64,000 nucleotides of DNA from Anaerostipes caccae L1-92 (lineage in GTDB: Bacteria; Bacillota; Clostridia; Lachnospirales; Lachnospiraceae): positions 2,483,501-2,547,500 of the forward strand of contig NZ_AP023027.1 of the NCBI RefSeq assembly GCF_014467075.1, in the 5' to 3' direction. Positions 25,298 through 33,151 of this stretch are shown in pieces. The translations under genes and the position numbers were made by a program. The notes beneath the pieces were generated by a model. That model made no database searches. It was not told where the DNA came from and saw only the letters and a list, made by a program, of their open reading frames with translations. The first letter of the stretch is position 1, and each line of letters begins with the position of its first letter.

Positions 25298-25378
25298 CTA
25301 CATCATAAGCACCTGCATGATCAAAATCAGGGTTATTCCAAGGGAAAGCAGAAACATCGACCTGTAAAAATCCTTCAT
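25298..25378 (-). CDS. putative 26-aa hydrophobic peptide
   Basis: A very short frame found by hand: start MKDFYRS, a hydrophobic stretch of about 15 residues (MFLLSLGITLILIMQ), end VLMM and TAG at 25300-25298. The ribosome site AGAAGGAG stands seven bases before ATG at 25378, far stronger than chance sites nearby. The peptide would be a single membrane helix. It lies alone in the 338-bp gap between the Cof-type gene and gatB. It could be a small membrane regulator, a leader peptide or a toxin-like peptide; none is proven. Confidence 0.55.
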   Translation of the reverse strand: MKDFYRSMFLLSLGITLILIMQVLMM

Positions 25379-25503
25379 GATAACGCTCCTTCTGATTTGT
25401 TTTTCCGTTGTATTTTATGTGATACTGTTATCATACCGGATTTCTCTTTCAGAATTCCCAACCAATTTGTGAAAAATTTCTTAACATTTTGTGTTTTTAT
25501 ACA

Positions 25504-25547
25504 AAAACAGAAGCTTTGGATGACAATCATACCAAAGCTTCTGTTCT
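25504..25547 (-). terminator. terminator of the gatCAB operon
   Basis: A perfect 14-bp stem (25506-25519 with 25532-25545, AACAGAAGCTTTGG and its complement), running on the minus strand into TTTTGTATAAAAA, two bases after the gatB stop region. Confidence 0.88.
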
Positions 25548-25549
25548 TT

Positions 25550-26989
25550 TTATAAACTTTCTAATATTTCTTTCAGTATCTTATTGACAACTCCAGGATC
25601 TGCTTTCCCCTGAGTTGCTTTCATAGTCTGCCCCACAAGGAATCCCATGGCTTTTTTCTTTCCTGCCTTATAGTCCTCCACTGACTTTGGATTGTCTTTG
25701 ACGATCTGTCCGATGGTTTCTTTCAGAGCCCCCTCGTCATTCATTGATTTCAATCCGTGCTCTTCAACATAGGCTTTCGGGTCCACATCTTCTTTGAAAA
25801 TCTTCTCAAAGACTTCTTTTGCGACCTTTCGGTTGATCTCATTTTCTTTCACCATGCTGATCAGGGCTGCCAGATGCTCCGGTGAAAAAGAAAGATCTGT
25901 AAGGTCCATTTCCGAATCGTTAACCAGACGCATTGTCTCTCCCATGAGCCAGTTGGATACTTCCTTCGCCTCGGCTCCGTGGGTGATCGTCGCCTCAAAA
26001 ATATCTGCCAGATGTTTGCTTCCCGTGATAATGTCAATATCATAATCCGGAAGGCCGTATTCTTCTTTATAGCGGTTTCTCTTTTCATCCCGCAGTTCCG
26101 GCTGTGCCTCTTTTATCTGGCTGATCCACTCATCGCTGATGATGACCGGCACGAGATCAGGGTCCGGGAAGTAGCGGTAATCCTGTGCGTCCTCTTTGGA
26201 ACGCATTTGATAAGATTTTTCTTTTGTATCGTCCCAGCGTCTTGTCTCCTGCGTCACTTCTTTGCCTTCTTCCAGCAGAGAGATCTGGCGGTCCGTCTCT
26301 CCTTCAATCGCACGTCTGATCGCCTTAAAAGAGTTCAGATTTTTCATCTCTGTCCTTGTCCCGAACTCTTCTGCTCCTGCCTCTCTTATAGAAAGGTTGA
26401 CATCGGCTCTCATGGAACCCTCCTGAAGCTTACAGTCGGAGGCGCCGAGATACTGGATGATCAGTCTGAGTTTTTCCAGATAAGCCACGACTTCATCAGC
26501 GGAACGCATATCCGGCTCTGAGACAATCTCGATCAGCGGCACTCCGGAACGGTTGTAATCCACAAGGGAACAGTCTTCCCATTCGTCATGGATTAATTTA
26601 CCCGCATCTTCCTCCATATGGATCTCGTGAATTCCAACGGATTTTGTCCCCCCGTCCGTTTCGATCTCCACATGTCCGTCCCGGCAGATCGGAAGATACA
26701 GCTGGGAAATCTGATAATTCTGCGGATTGTCGGGATAAAAATAATTCTTCCTGTCAAACTTGCAGTTCTGTGTAATGCTGCAGTTGGTCGCAAGCCCAAC
26801 AGCCACGGCATATTCGACTACCTGTTTATTTAATACCGGAAGAGAACCCGGCATTCCGGTGCACACCGGACAGGTATGTGTATTCGGCGCTCCTCCGAAT
26901 TCTGTGCTGCATCCGCAGAAAATCTTCGTTTTCGTCGCCAGTTCCACATGGACTTCCAGTCCGATAACGGTCTCATATTGTTTACTCAT
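25550..26989 (-). CDS. gatB: Asp-tRNA(Asn)/Glu-tRNA(Gln) amidotransferase subunit B
   Basis: A 479-residue GatB. It binds the mischarged tRNA and, using ATP and ammonia from GatA, converts Asp-tRNA-Asn or Glu-tRNA-Gln to the amide. Hallmarks are YETVIGLEVHVELATKTKIFC at the start, the zinc cysteines FCGCSTEFG and CPVCTGMPG, NYFYPDNPQNYQISQ, and the C-terminal YqeY-like tail domain (about 330-479). The ATG shares one base with the gatA stop (TAATG). Last gene of gatCAB, followed by a terminator. Confidence 0.96.
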   Translation of the reverse strand: MSKQYETVIGLEVHVELATKTKIFCGCSTEFGGAPNTHTCPVCTGMPGSLPVLNKQVVEYAVAVGLATNCSITQNCKFDRKNYFYPDNPQNYQISQLYLPICRDGHVEIETDGGTKSVGIHEIHMEEDAGKLIHDEWEDCSLVDYNRSGVPLIEIVSEPDMRSADEVVAYLEKLRLIIQYLGASDCKLQEGSMRADVNLSIREAGAEEFGTRTEMKNLNSFKAIRRAIEGETDRQISLLEEGKEVTQETRRWDDTKEKSYQMRSKEDAQDYRYFPDPDLVPVIISDEWISQIKEAQPELRDEKRNRYKEEYGLPDYDIDIITGSKHLADIFEATITHGAEAKEVSNWLMGETMRLVNDSEMDLTDLSFSPEHLAALISMVKENEINRKVAKEVFEKIFKEDVDPKAYVEEHGLKSMNDEGALKETIGQIVKDNPKSVEDYKAGKKKAMGFLVGQTMKATQGKADPGVVNKILKEILESL

Positions 26990-28461
26990 TACTGAACACC
27001 TCCTTTGGCAATTTCTGGTGCTTCATAACTTCTCGTCTGCTCAAATGCATAGGCAGCCCGGATCAGTTTCTTTTCCTGGAAGCAGTCTCCCAAAAGCTGC
27101 AGACCGATCGGCAGTCCTTTGCTGTCTTTTCCGCACGGCACACTGATTCCCGGCAGTCCTGCCAGGTTTGCAGAAATCGTGTAAATATCTCCGAGATACA
27201 TTTTGATCGGATCACTTAAACTGTCCCCAAGCTTCGGGGCGGTGGTAGGTGCCGCCGGCCCGAGGATCAGGTCATAAGAGGCAAATGCCTTGTCAAATTC
27301 CTGTTTGATCAGTGCCTTTGTCCTCAGTGCCTTCAAATAGTACGCGTCGTAGTAGCCGGAACTTAAGACAAAAGATCCAAGCATGATCCTTCTTTTGACC
27401 TCCGGCCCGAATCCTTCGGAACGTGTCTTTTTATACATGGCATGGAGTCCCTCTGCTCCCTTTGCGCGGTATCCGTATTTTATACCGTCAAACCGTGAAA
27501 GGTTTGAACTGGCTTCCGCCGCGGCAATAACATAGTATGCAGGGATGGCGTAATCCACGAGCCCCAGGTCAAACTCCTCAATGACGGCTCCCTTTTCCTC
27601 CAATGTACGGGCAGCATTCATGACAGCTTCCCTGACTTCAGAGTCCAGTCCTTCCCCGAAATAGTCTTTCGGGATTCCGATCTTCATTCCTTTCACATCG
27701 TCAACTAAAGCCGATGTAAAATCATACTCATCCCGCTCAATGGATGTGGAGTCTTTTTTGTCATACGATGCCACAGTTTCCAGAAGAGCCGCACAGTCGG
27801 ATACATCTTTGGCCATCGGCCCGATCTGATCCAGGGAAGAACCGTAAGCGATCAGTCCGTATCTTGAAATTGTACCATAGGTCGGTTTCATTCCGGTAAT
27901 TCCGCAGAAAGATGCCGGCTGGCGGATGGATCCTCCGGTATCTGAGCCGAGTGCCATGAAACACTCTCCTGCCGCCACTGCTGCTGCCGATCCGCCGGAA
28001 GATCCTCCCGGCACATGTTCCTGATTCCATGGATTTTTTGTCGGCCCAAATGCTGAAGTTTCAGTCGTGCTTCCCATGGCAAACTCATCCATATTCGTCT
28101 TTCCTATGATGACCACACCGGCAGCGATCAGGTTTTCCACCGCCTGAGCGGCATAGGTCGGAACAAAATTTTCCAGAATTCTGGAACTGCACGTAGTTTT
28201 ATATCCCTTTGTACAAATATTATCTTTCACAGCCATCGGAACACCGGCCAGCGGCCCGGTCAATGTGCCGTCATCGATCTGTTTCTGCACCTCTTCTGCT
28301 CTCTTTAATGCACTCTCTTCATCATATGATACATAGGCATGCACCGCCGGCTCTGTTTTCCTGATTTGTTCCAGAACAGCCTGTACTGCTTCTACTGAGG
28401 TGATCTCTTTTGCTTTTATTTTTCTGCCCAGTTCCAGGGCTGTCAAATCTAAAATTCCCAT
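26989..28461 (-). CDS. gatA: Asp-tRNA(Asn)/Glu-tRNA(Gln) amidotransferase subunit A
   Basis: A 490-residue amidase-signature enzyme that releases ammonia from glutamine. The Ser-cisSer-Lys triad is visible: Lys in [11 protein letters not shown] (near 78), and the serine loop [15 protein letters not shown] (near 150-165) followed by [16 protein letters not shown] (near 172-187). It follows gatC by 9 bp with an AGGAGGAA site before ATG at 28461 and is translationally coupled to gatB. Complete by family length. Confidence 0.96.
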   Translation of the reverse strand: MGILDLTALELGRKIKAKEITSVEAVQAVLEQIRKTEPAVHAYVSYDEESALKRAEEVQKQIDDGTLTGPLAGVPMAVKDNICTKGYKTTCSSRILENFVPTYAAQAVENLIAAGVVIIGKTNMDEFAMGSTTETSAFGPTKNPWNQEHVPGGSSGGSAAAVAAGECFMALGSDTGGSIRQPASFCGITGMKPTYGTISRYGLIAYGSSLDQIGPMAKDVSDCAALLETVASYDKKDSTSIERDEYDFTSALVDDVKGMKIGIPKDYFGEGLDSEVREAVMNAARTLEEKGAVIEEFDLGLVDYAIPAYYVIAAAEASSNLSRFDGIKYGYRAKGAEGLHAMYKKTRSEGFGPEVKRRIMLGSFVLSSGYYDAYYLKALRTKALIKQEFDKAFASYDLILGPAAPTTAPKLGDSLSDPIKMYLGDIYTISANLAGLPGISVPCGKDSKGLPIGLQLLGDCFQEKKLIRAAYAFEQTRSYEAPEIAKGGVQ

Positions 28462-28470
28462 GGCTTCCTC

Positions 28471-28764
28471 CTATTCTACGGTCTTTGGCACCACAAAGGC
28501 GCCGTCTTTTCTCTCCGGTGCGTTTTTAAGAATCTCTTCTCTGTCATCTCCATTGGTAACGATATCTTCTCTGAATACATTGTTTACCGGAAATACGTGA
28601 GACATAGGTTCCACACCGTCCGTATCCAGTTCATTCAGCTTGTCGACATAGTCCAGCATACTTTCCATATCCTTCTTTGCCTGTTCTTTTTCTTCGCCGG
28701 ACAGCTCAAGCTTTGCCAAAATGCCGACGTATTCGATCGTTTCATCACTGATGTGATTTGCCAT
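28471..28764 (-). CDS. gatC: Asp-tRNA(Asn)/Glu-tRNA(Gln) amidotransferase subunit C
   Basis: A 97-residue GatC, the small belt subunit that wraps GatA and GatB. Typical parts are the N-terminal [19 protein letters not shown] helix, the [22 protein letters not shown] segment and the FREDIV ending region. It is first in the gatCAB operon and lies directly after a T-box leader, with AAAGGAGG before ATG. Confidence 0.94.
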   Translation of the reverse strand: MANHISDETIEYVGILAKLELSGEEKEQAKKDMESMLDYVDKLNELDTDGVEPMSHVFPVNNVFREDIVTNGDDREEILKNAPERKDGAFVVPKTVE

Positions 28765-28796
28765 TTTATTTCCTCCTTTTATAAAGGGTGGGTGAA

Positions 28797-29079
28797 CTTA
28801 AAAATCCCGCTCCAAAGCAAAATTGCTTCGGGGCGGGAATATCTTCCCACGGTACCACCCGTCTTAAAACCAGAATCTCTATTCATATTCTGGCTTCCTC
28901 TCGTTTCCGTACTTAACGCGTACCACGTGACCGCCTAACAGGCATCCTGCCTTTCAGCCGCCCAGCTCCAAAGTGTTCCCGCCGCAAGGTGTCCCTGGAA
29001 AGCTTTCAGTCTGCGGGCTTTCCTCCCTGTAAGGTTCCTTTTGCCTTGAGTCTTTTTCACTGCCTTTCTCCCACTATGA
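28797..29079 (-). promoter_or_regulatory. T-box riboswitch of gatCAB
   Basis: The conserved antiterminator block GGGTGGTACCGTGGGAA lies at 28860-28844 on the minus strand, followed by a terminator hairpin (28838-28823 with 28820-28805, TCCCGC arms) and a TTTTT run at 28804-28800. Upstream is about 200 nt of stem I and stem II/III sequence starting near AGTGGGAGAAAGGCAGTG. Uncharged tRNA should stabilise the antiterminator and switch on gatCAB. The specifier may be AAC (Asn) at 28977-28975, followed by the expected A, but I could not fold stem I rigorously. Confidence 0.9.
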
Positions 29080-29085
29080 TTTTTA

Positions 29086-29114
29086 ATCATAACACAGTTA
29101 ATTTTATGAATCAA
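29086..29114 (-). promoter_or_regulatory. promoter of the gatCAB T-box transcript
   Basis: TTGATT (29114-29109), 17-bp spacer, TATGAT (29091-29086). It overlaps the end of the upstream zinc-ribbon gene and puts the transcript start at about 29079, at the 5' edge of the T-box. Confidence 0.8.
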
Positions 29115-30153
29115 GCCCATTTAACGAATCATAGACATGCATATTTTCAGGTCTGACATGTTTGCTCGGAATCAGCCTGACCTGAAAATATCCTTCCGGT
29201 GGAATTTCGATTTCCGTGCCTTTCATAAGTTCTAAATTCACAAATTTTTCTGGATCTTCCCCCTTTGAATCTTCTGAGAGCCAAATACTATTTGCACCAA
29301 ATTCGTCATCCTTATCTTGTTCATAAGTAAATTTGAATTCACCACCATCGCTGACCGCAACTACATCATAAGTGCCTGCCGGAAAATCTTTTCCTGCTGT
29401 CATCACCCCGTCAACTTCTACTTCTTTACTCAGAGGATTTTTCCTGGGTTCTTCCATTTTCTTCATATTAGCATCCGATGTCTCGCAGTTAATATGCCCC
29501 CTGCCTGTAACTTCTATTAAAGAGCCCTGATAAAGACGGACGTTTTTTACTTTACAGTACCGCTTTACATCCAATATTTTTTCATCTGTAAACTGTTCGT
29601 AAATGCCGATATTCTGTGCATCATTATTTGCTGAAAAATACAGTTCCTCCCCTCCTGCGGTCATTGTATAGTTTCCTTCCGGAAGATCCAATCCTACGAT
29701 GTATCTGCCGGAAGTAAGGTTCACAGAAAACCTCTTTCCGGTCTTCTCCAGATCATAATCCGTATCTTCATATGTATGGTCCGGCATCGTTTTTGTCCAC
29801 TGTTTCTTTTCATCTTCACTCATAAAAGTCCGGACCTTTTTCATCAGCTGCCCGATATCAACCTCACTTACCGCATCCAAAAATATACTGGAAATAACCA
29901 CGAAACTCAGAATAAACTTTATAAGCTTCCCCGCACCTCTTTTTTTCTCGGTGCGGAACTGTCTGTGTGCCTGTTTATGCTGTTTTGTCATAGAGTGCTT
30001 TGGCTCTTCGTTGGGCCTGGCTCTGTAATCCGGACGGTTCCCCCTGTTTCCGGATCTTTGCCCGCTCTCCAGTCTTTTAAAGTCATAACCGCACATAGGG
30101 CAGATGCCGTTCTTTAATTTTTCATTGCAGATCGGACATTTATCATATTTCAT
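29104..30153 (-). CDS. zinc-ribbon membrane protein with two repeated beta domains
   Basis: A 349-residue protein. The N-terminus has a zinc ribbon (CPICNEKLKNGICPMCG, two CXXC pairs), followed by a basic linker and one membrane helix (about 76-95, LIKFILSFVVISSIFLD). The rest is probably outside and contains two similar units, each with a G-xY/TYDV pattern (SGRYIVGLDLPEGNYTM and MTAGKDFPAGTYDVVAV). No enzyme motif is seen. ATG at 30159 would sit directly on its own ribosome site; ATG at 30153 has GGAGG eight bases upstream and is preferred. It follows a small membrane protein gene by 32 bp. Possible role: membrane sensor or envelope protein, unproven. Confidence 0.82.
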   Translation of the reverse strand: MKYDKCPICNEKLKNGICPMCGYDFKRLESGQRSGNRGNRPDYRARPNEEPKHSMTKQHKQAHRQFRTEKKRGAGKLIKFILSFVVISSIFLDAVSEVDIGQLMKKVRTFMSEDEKKQWTKTMPDHTYEDTDYDLEKTGKRFSVNLTSGRYIVGLDLPEGNYTMTAGGEELYFSANNDAQNIGIYEQFTDEKILDVKRYCKVKNVRLYQGSLIEVTGRGHINCETSDANMKKMEEPRKNPLSKEVEVDGVMTAGKDFPAGTYDVVAVSDGGEFKFTYEQDKDDEFGANSIWLSEDSKGEDPEKFVNLELMKGTEIEIPPEGYFQVRLIPSKHVRPENMHVYDSLNGLDS

Positions 30154-30185
30154 ATCCATCTCCTCCAGCCGATAAGAATATCCTG

Positions 30186-30626
30186 CTATCTGGCCCGGTT
30201 CTTAAACTTTTTCTTTTTCTTTTCGATACGTTCTTTATCCTTCTGCTCGATCTCCGGGGCAATGGTCTTTGTAAACCATAAAAGCGCCAGCGCCGGTGCA
30301 AGGATCCAGAGTGATCTCTGATCATTTCCCAAAAATGAAATCGTCATAATTCCCCTGGCCTGAAACATCATTACAAACATATAAACAAAGACTAAAAGAA
30401 GTGCAAATGACTCTGTTTTCGTATAATTTTTGCCCGTACCGGGTCCCACGAGGAACCGTTCTAGGAGCAGAGCAGCTCCGCTGATCACTGTCAGGATAAA
30501 TGCCACATCCGTAAACTCAACACTGGATCCCACAAAATTTTTTACCCAGTCAAACACCAGACTGAATGCAAACATCAGGATCAGGACAAGCCACAGTACT
30601 TTTTCTAATTTTTTATATAATTTCAT
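30186..30626 (-). CDS. hypothetical membrane protein, 146 aa
   Basis: I do not recognise the family. The sequence has four hydrophobic segments (about 10-26, 40-57, 72-90, 104-118) and a very basic cytosolic end (KERIEKKKKKFKNRAR). The charge pattern suggests a four-helix inner-membrane protein. It lies between a HAD gene (21-bp gap) and the zinc-ribbon protein gene (32-bp gap), so the three are likely cotranscribed. Its job may be tied to the zinc-ribbon membrane protein. Confidence 0.8.
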   Translation of the reverse strand: MKLYKKLEKVLWLVLILMFAFSLVFDWVKNFVGSSVEFTDVAFILTVISGAALLLERFLVGPGTGKNYTKTESFALLLVFVYMFVMMFQARGIMTISFLGNDQRSLWILAPALALLWFTKTIAPEIEQKDKERIEKKKKKFKNRAR

Positions 30627-30647
30627 CTTTTCACCTCTGTAAATTAT

Positions 30648-31292
30648 CTACGCATTTTTCAGCATTGGAATCACATCCACTACCCGCTTCACTTTGGTAT
30701 CTGCCTCTTCCTGCGGCAGACAATATTCTTCCGGCACCTTTGCCACCGTAAAAATTCCGGCGCCTTTGGACGCCCGGATGCCTGCCCTGGAATCCTCCAG
30801 AGTAATACACTGTTCCGGCTCCAGGTCCATATATTCCATTGCTTTTAAATAGACATCCGGATGGGGCTTATTTCTCCGCAGCTTTTCTCCGCTGATCACA
30901 AAATCAAAATGACTTTCGAGACCGCACTCCTCCAGCATTTTTTCGATACAGTCCATAGAATTTCCGGAAGCCAGGGTTGTCTTGATCTTTTTCTCTCTGC
31001 AGTATGTAAGCAGCTCCTTCACTCCCGGATTGAGAATATCCCGATAGTTAAATTTTACCTGATCTTTCAGCTGAGCAAACATCTCGGCAAACTCTTCCCT
31101 GCTGGTCCTGTCTCCCCAAAACTCCATAAAGTAATCAATAGCCTCCGCATACGGTGTGCCAATGATCTTCTCAAAATCACTCATTCCCATCTCGATACCC
31201 TGCTTTTTAAACCATGTCATGAATTTTTTTACATACACAAGCTCACTGTCCACGACGACTCCGTCCATATCCATGATCAAACCTTTTTTCAT
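30648..31292 (-). CDS. HAD superfamily hydrolase, beta-phosphoglucomutase-like
   Basis: A 214-residue HAD subfamily IA protein. Motif I DMDGVVVDSE (about 7-16) has the beta-PGM/YcjU form; motif II is TTLASGNS; motif III is Lys in RRNKPHPDVYLKA; motif IV is LEDSRAGIRAS. It could be a phosphatase or a mutase; motif I with Asp-x-Asp-Gly-Val fits either. The frame is open to 31367, but those 25 codons begin with MDVLRTIRYT, which is translated repeat DNA. ATG at 31292 has GGAGAGGG nine bases upstream and is the true start. A promoter inside the repeat lies 46 bp upstream. Confidence 0.87.
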   Translation of the reverse strand: MKKGLIMDMDGVVVDSELVYVKKFMTWFKKQGIEMGMSDFEKIIGTPYAEAIDYFMEFWGDRTSREEFAEMFAQLKDQVKFNYRDILNPGVKELLTYCREKKIKTTLASGNSMDCIEKMLEECGLESHFDFVISGEKLRRNKPHPDVYLKAMEYMDLEPEQCITLEDSRAGIRASKGAGIFTVAKVPEEYCLPQEEADTKVKRVVDVIPMLKNA

Positions 31293-31337
31293 AATATCAA
31301 CCCTCTCCAAATATAAAAAATAAGCAACACTAAAACA

Positions 31338-31366
31338 AGTATACCTTATCGTGCGAAGCACGTCCA
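31338..31366 (-). promoter_or_regulatory. sigma-A-like promoter inside repeat copy B
   Basis: TGGACG (31366-31361), 17-bp spacer, TATACT (31343-31338), 46 bp before the HAD gene start at 31292. The spacer carries CGTGC-TTC-GCACG, as in copy A at 1543-1571. Confidence 0.55.
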
Positions 31367-31427
31367 CCCGAAGGGTATGAAATACGGTGTGCCCTGTGGG
31401 TATACCTTATCGTGCGAAGCACGTCCA
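31338..31427. repeat. dispersed intergenic repeat, copy B
   Basis: Two identical 28-bp units, 31339-31366 and 31400-31427, spaced 61 bp apart. Each contains the palindrome CGTGC-GAA-GCACG. The intervening segment (ACCCGAAGGGTAT, then GGTGTGCCC) matches copy A at 1429-1569 on the opposite strand, without the 80-bp insert present there. Copy B lies between thiN and the HAD gene. Confidence 0.85.
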
Positions 31428-31492
31428 ACTCGAGAGACATTTTCCACATAATTTCCGTTCGGCTCTTAGAATGCCTCACTCCAACCATGTAG

Positions 31493-31515
31493 AAAATGGA
31501 CGTAATGTCTGCTGG
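31493..31515. repeat. 23-bp segment shared with 18827-18849
   Basis: This 23-mer (starts AAAATGGACG, ends GTCTGCTGG) is identical in reverse complement to the left edge of the inverted-repeat element in the polyol locus. Similarity decays but continues beyond it (GGTTGGAG, GCATTC-AAGAG), so the two intergenic regions share a common module. Confidence 0.75.
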
Positions 31516-31552
31516 ATAAGGACTCATTAAACTGCAGTCACTATCTAACGAT

Positions 31553-31614
31553 AGTTTTTTAGCACTATTGGAGGAACGCATTTTAAAGCGTGACGGAAAT
31601 AGTGGTAAAAAACT
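31553..31614. repeat. 62-bp imperfect hairpin downstream of thiN
   Basis: Outer arms of 17 bp, 31553-31569 and 31598-31614 (AGTTTTTTAGCACTATT and a one-mismatch complement), enclose a smaller CGC/GCG stem. There is no T run after it on either strand, so it is not a classical terminator of thiN, though it could still help stop transcription. The stretch 31428-31631 shows no coding frame. Confidence 0.6.
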
Positions 31615-31631
31615 CGTCCACCCCGCCTCAT

Positions 31632-32273
31632 CTAGTCTTTGCTTTCTACCACAAGCAGGGTCCCTGTCTTCATTTCAACGATTCCGGTCTCCTCAGTCAG
31701 TTCATTGCTGATCCCCCATGTCTCATGAAACAGAAGCGTATCGTCATTCAGCGGGTAATAAAATCCGTGAAGTGTCACTCCTGTAACCGTGCCCACCGGA
31801 ATGAGGGAAATATAGTTCCCAAACTGTTCATTTTTATCTATACAAAGGGGGCGGTCCACTGCCCGGATACGGTTATGTGAATCCACCATATATGCCTCCA
31901 CTCCATGCTTTAACGCATAGACGAGCTGTCCCATATTGCCGAGTACATGGTCCAGCCTGGTTCCCGTACTCCCAAGTACCGTCACTTTATCGGCTCCCAT
32001 GCGGACTGCCTGCTCCATGGCGATCCCTGTATCCGTGTCGTCTTTTTCTCTCGGCAGAACCATAATGTTTTCTTTTTCAAACTTTTTTACCGTTTCTCTG
32101 GGACAACTGTCGAAATCGCCCAAAATAAAATCAGGGCGAATCCCGATCTGTTCTGCATAGAACAGTCCTTTGTCCGCAGCGATGACTTTATCAAATTTCT
32201 GTGTCTGAATATAAGAACGGGCGAAGACCCTGTCCAAATCTCCGCCTGTTAAAATCAAGATATGCATTACCAT
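31632..32273 (-). CDS. thiN: thiamine diphosphokinase
   Basis: A 213-residue thiamine pyrophosphokinase, which transfers pyrophosphate from ATP to thiamine to make the cofactor. Family blocks are ILTGGDLD at the start, AADKGLFYAEQIGIRPDFILGDFDS (about 34-58), KDDTDTGIAMEQAVRMGADKVTVLGSTGTRLDHVLGN (about 83-120) and the C-terminal beta part. It overlaps the rsgA end by seven bases. ATG at 32267, joined to the rsgA stop as TAATG, is an equally good start. Confidence 0.92.
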   Translation of the reverse strand: MVMHILILTGGDLDRVFARSYIQTQKFDKVIAADKGLFYAEQIGIRPDFILGDFDSCPRETVKKFEKENIMVLPREKDDTDTGIAMEQAVRMGADKVTVLGSTGTRLDHVLGNMGQLVYALKHGVEAYMVDSHNRIRAVDRPLCIDKNEQFGNYISLIPVGTVTGVTLHGFYYPLNDDTLLFHETWGISNELTEETGIVEMKTGTLLVVESKD

Positions 32274-33142
32274 TTTCTCTTTTCTTTTAATTCATTGTAG
32301 ATGAGTACATAGTTGTCATAGCGTGTCTTACTGATCTTCCCTTCATCAAGCGCCTGTTTGACACCACAGCCAGGTTCATGGGTATGGCTGCATCCCTGGA
32401 ACCGGCATTGTCCCTCATAGGGTTCAAATTCTTTAAAATAGTATTTAATCTCGTCTTCCTCGAACATATCCACAAACAGAGAGCTGAAGCCCGGCGTATC
32501 CATGACGAAGGTGTCTTCTCCCACCCGGATCAGCTCCGAATGTCTGGTCGTATGCTTTCCTCTCTGGATCTTTTCACTTACCGCTCCGGTTTCCATATTT
32601 GCATCCGGATATAAAAGATTCATCATAGAAGATTTTCCTACACCGGAAGGGCCTGCAAGCACAGTTGTCTTGTGATCTACAGCCTCCCTGATCTCCGAAA
32701 GTCCCGTCTCTCCGGAAACACTGGTAAAGATCACCCGGTGGCCGCAGTCTTTATATACATCCATGAGAACAGACAGTTCTTTTTCTTTTGCAAGATCCGT
32801 CTTATTAAAACAAACCACCGCAGGGACTCCCTGCTTCTCCATCATGAGCAAAAACCGGTCCAGAAGATTATAATTTGGTTTTGGATTCTTGGCTGCAAAA
32901 ATAACCAGCGCCTGATCAATATTTGACACAGCCGGACGGATCAGTTCGTTCGTCCTTGGGAGTAACTCTGTCAGATTTCCCAGCTTTTTTTCTTCATCCA
33001 GGACTTCGATCTCTGCCATGTCTCCCACGAGCGGCTTCATCTTCCGGTTTCTGAAAATGCCTTTTGCTTTGCACTCATATAAACCGGTGCCCGTGTCAAC
33101 ATAATAAAACCCTGCAATTCCTTTGATAATTCTTCCCTGCAT
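32267..33142 (-). CDS. rsgA: ribosome small subunit-dependent GTPase A
   Basis: A 291-residue circularly permuted GTPase that checks late maturation of the 30S subunit. An N-terminal OB fold (about 1-65) is followed by G4 NKTD (113-116), then G1 GPSGVGKS (164-171), G3 DTPGFSS, and a zinc finger (CRFQGCSHTHEPGC). This G4-G1-G3 order is diagnostic. It follows prkC by 9 bp in the usual def-fmt-rsmB-rlmN-prpC-prkC-rsgA order. The rpe gene often found between rsgA and thiN in related Firmicutes is absent here. Confidence 0.95.
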   Translation of the reverse strand: MQGRIIKGIAGFYYVDTGTGLYECKAKGIFRNRKMKPLVGDMAEIEVLDEEKKLGNLTELLPRTNELIRPAVSNIDQALVIFAAKNPKPNYNLLDRFLLMMEKQGVPAVVCFNKTDLAKEKELSVLMDVYKDCGHRVIFTSVSGETGLSEIREAVDHKTTVLAGPSGVGKSSMMNLLYPDANMETGAVSEKIQRGKHTTRHSELIRVGEDTFVMDTPGFSSLFVDMFEEDEIKYYFKEFEPYEGQCRFQGCSHTHEPGCGVKQALDEGKISKTRYDNYVLIYNELKEKRKW

Positions 33143-33151
33143 GAACTGATC

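Noticed and set aside
25262..25555. 97-codon plus-strand frame in the gap before gatB
   Set aside because: No ribosome site; it runs through the gatCAB terminator. A short minus-strand peptide is better supported.
28935..29120. 61-codon minus-strand frame rich in Lys and Arg
   Set aside because: It lies inside the T-box leader; the RNA elements explain the sequence.
31330..31581. 83-codon minus-strand frame containing LDVLRTIRYT
   Set aside because: It reads through the repeat units and has no ribosome site; composition is that of repeat DNA.
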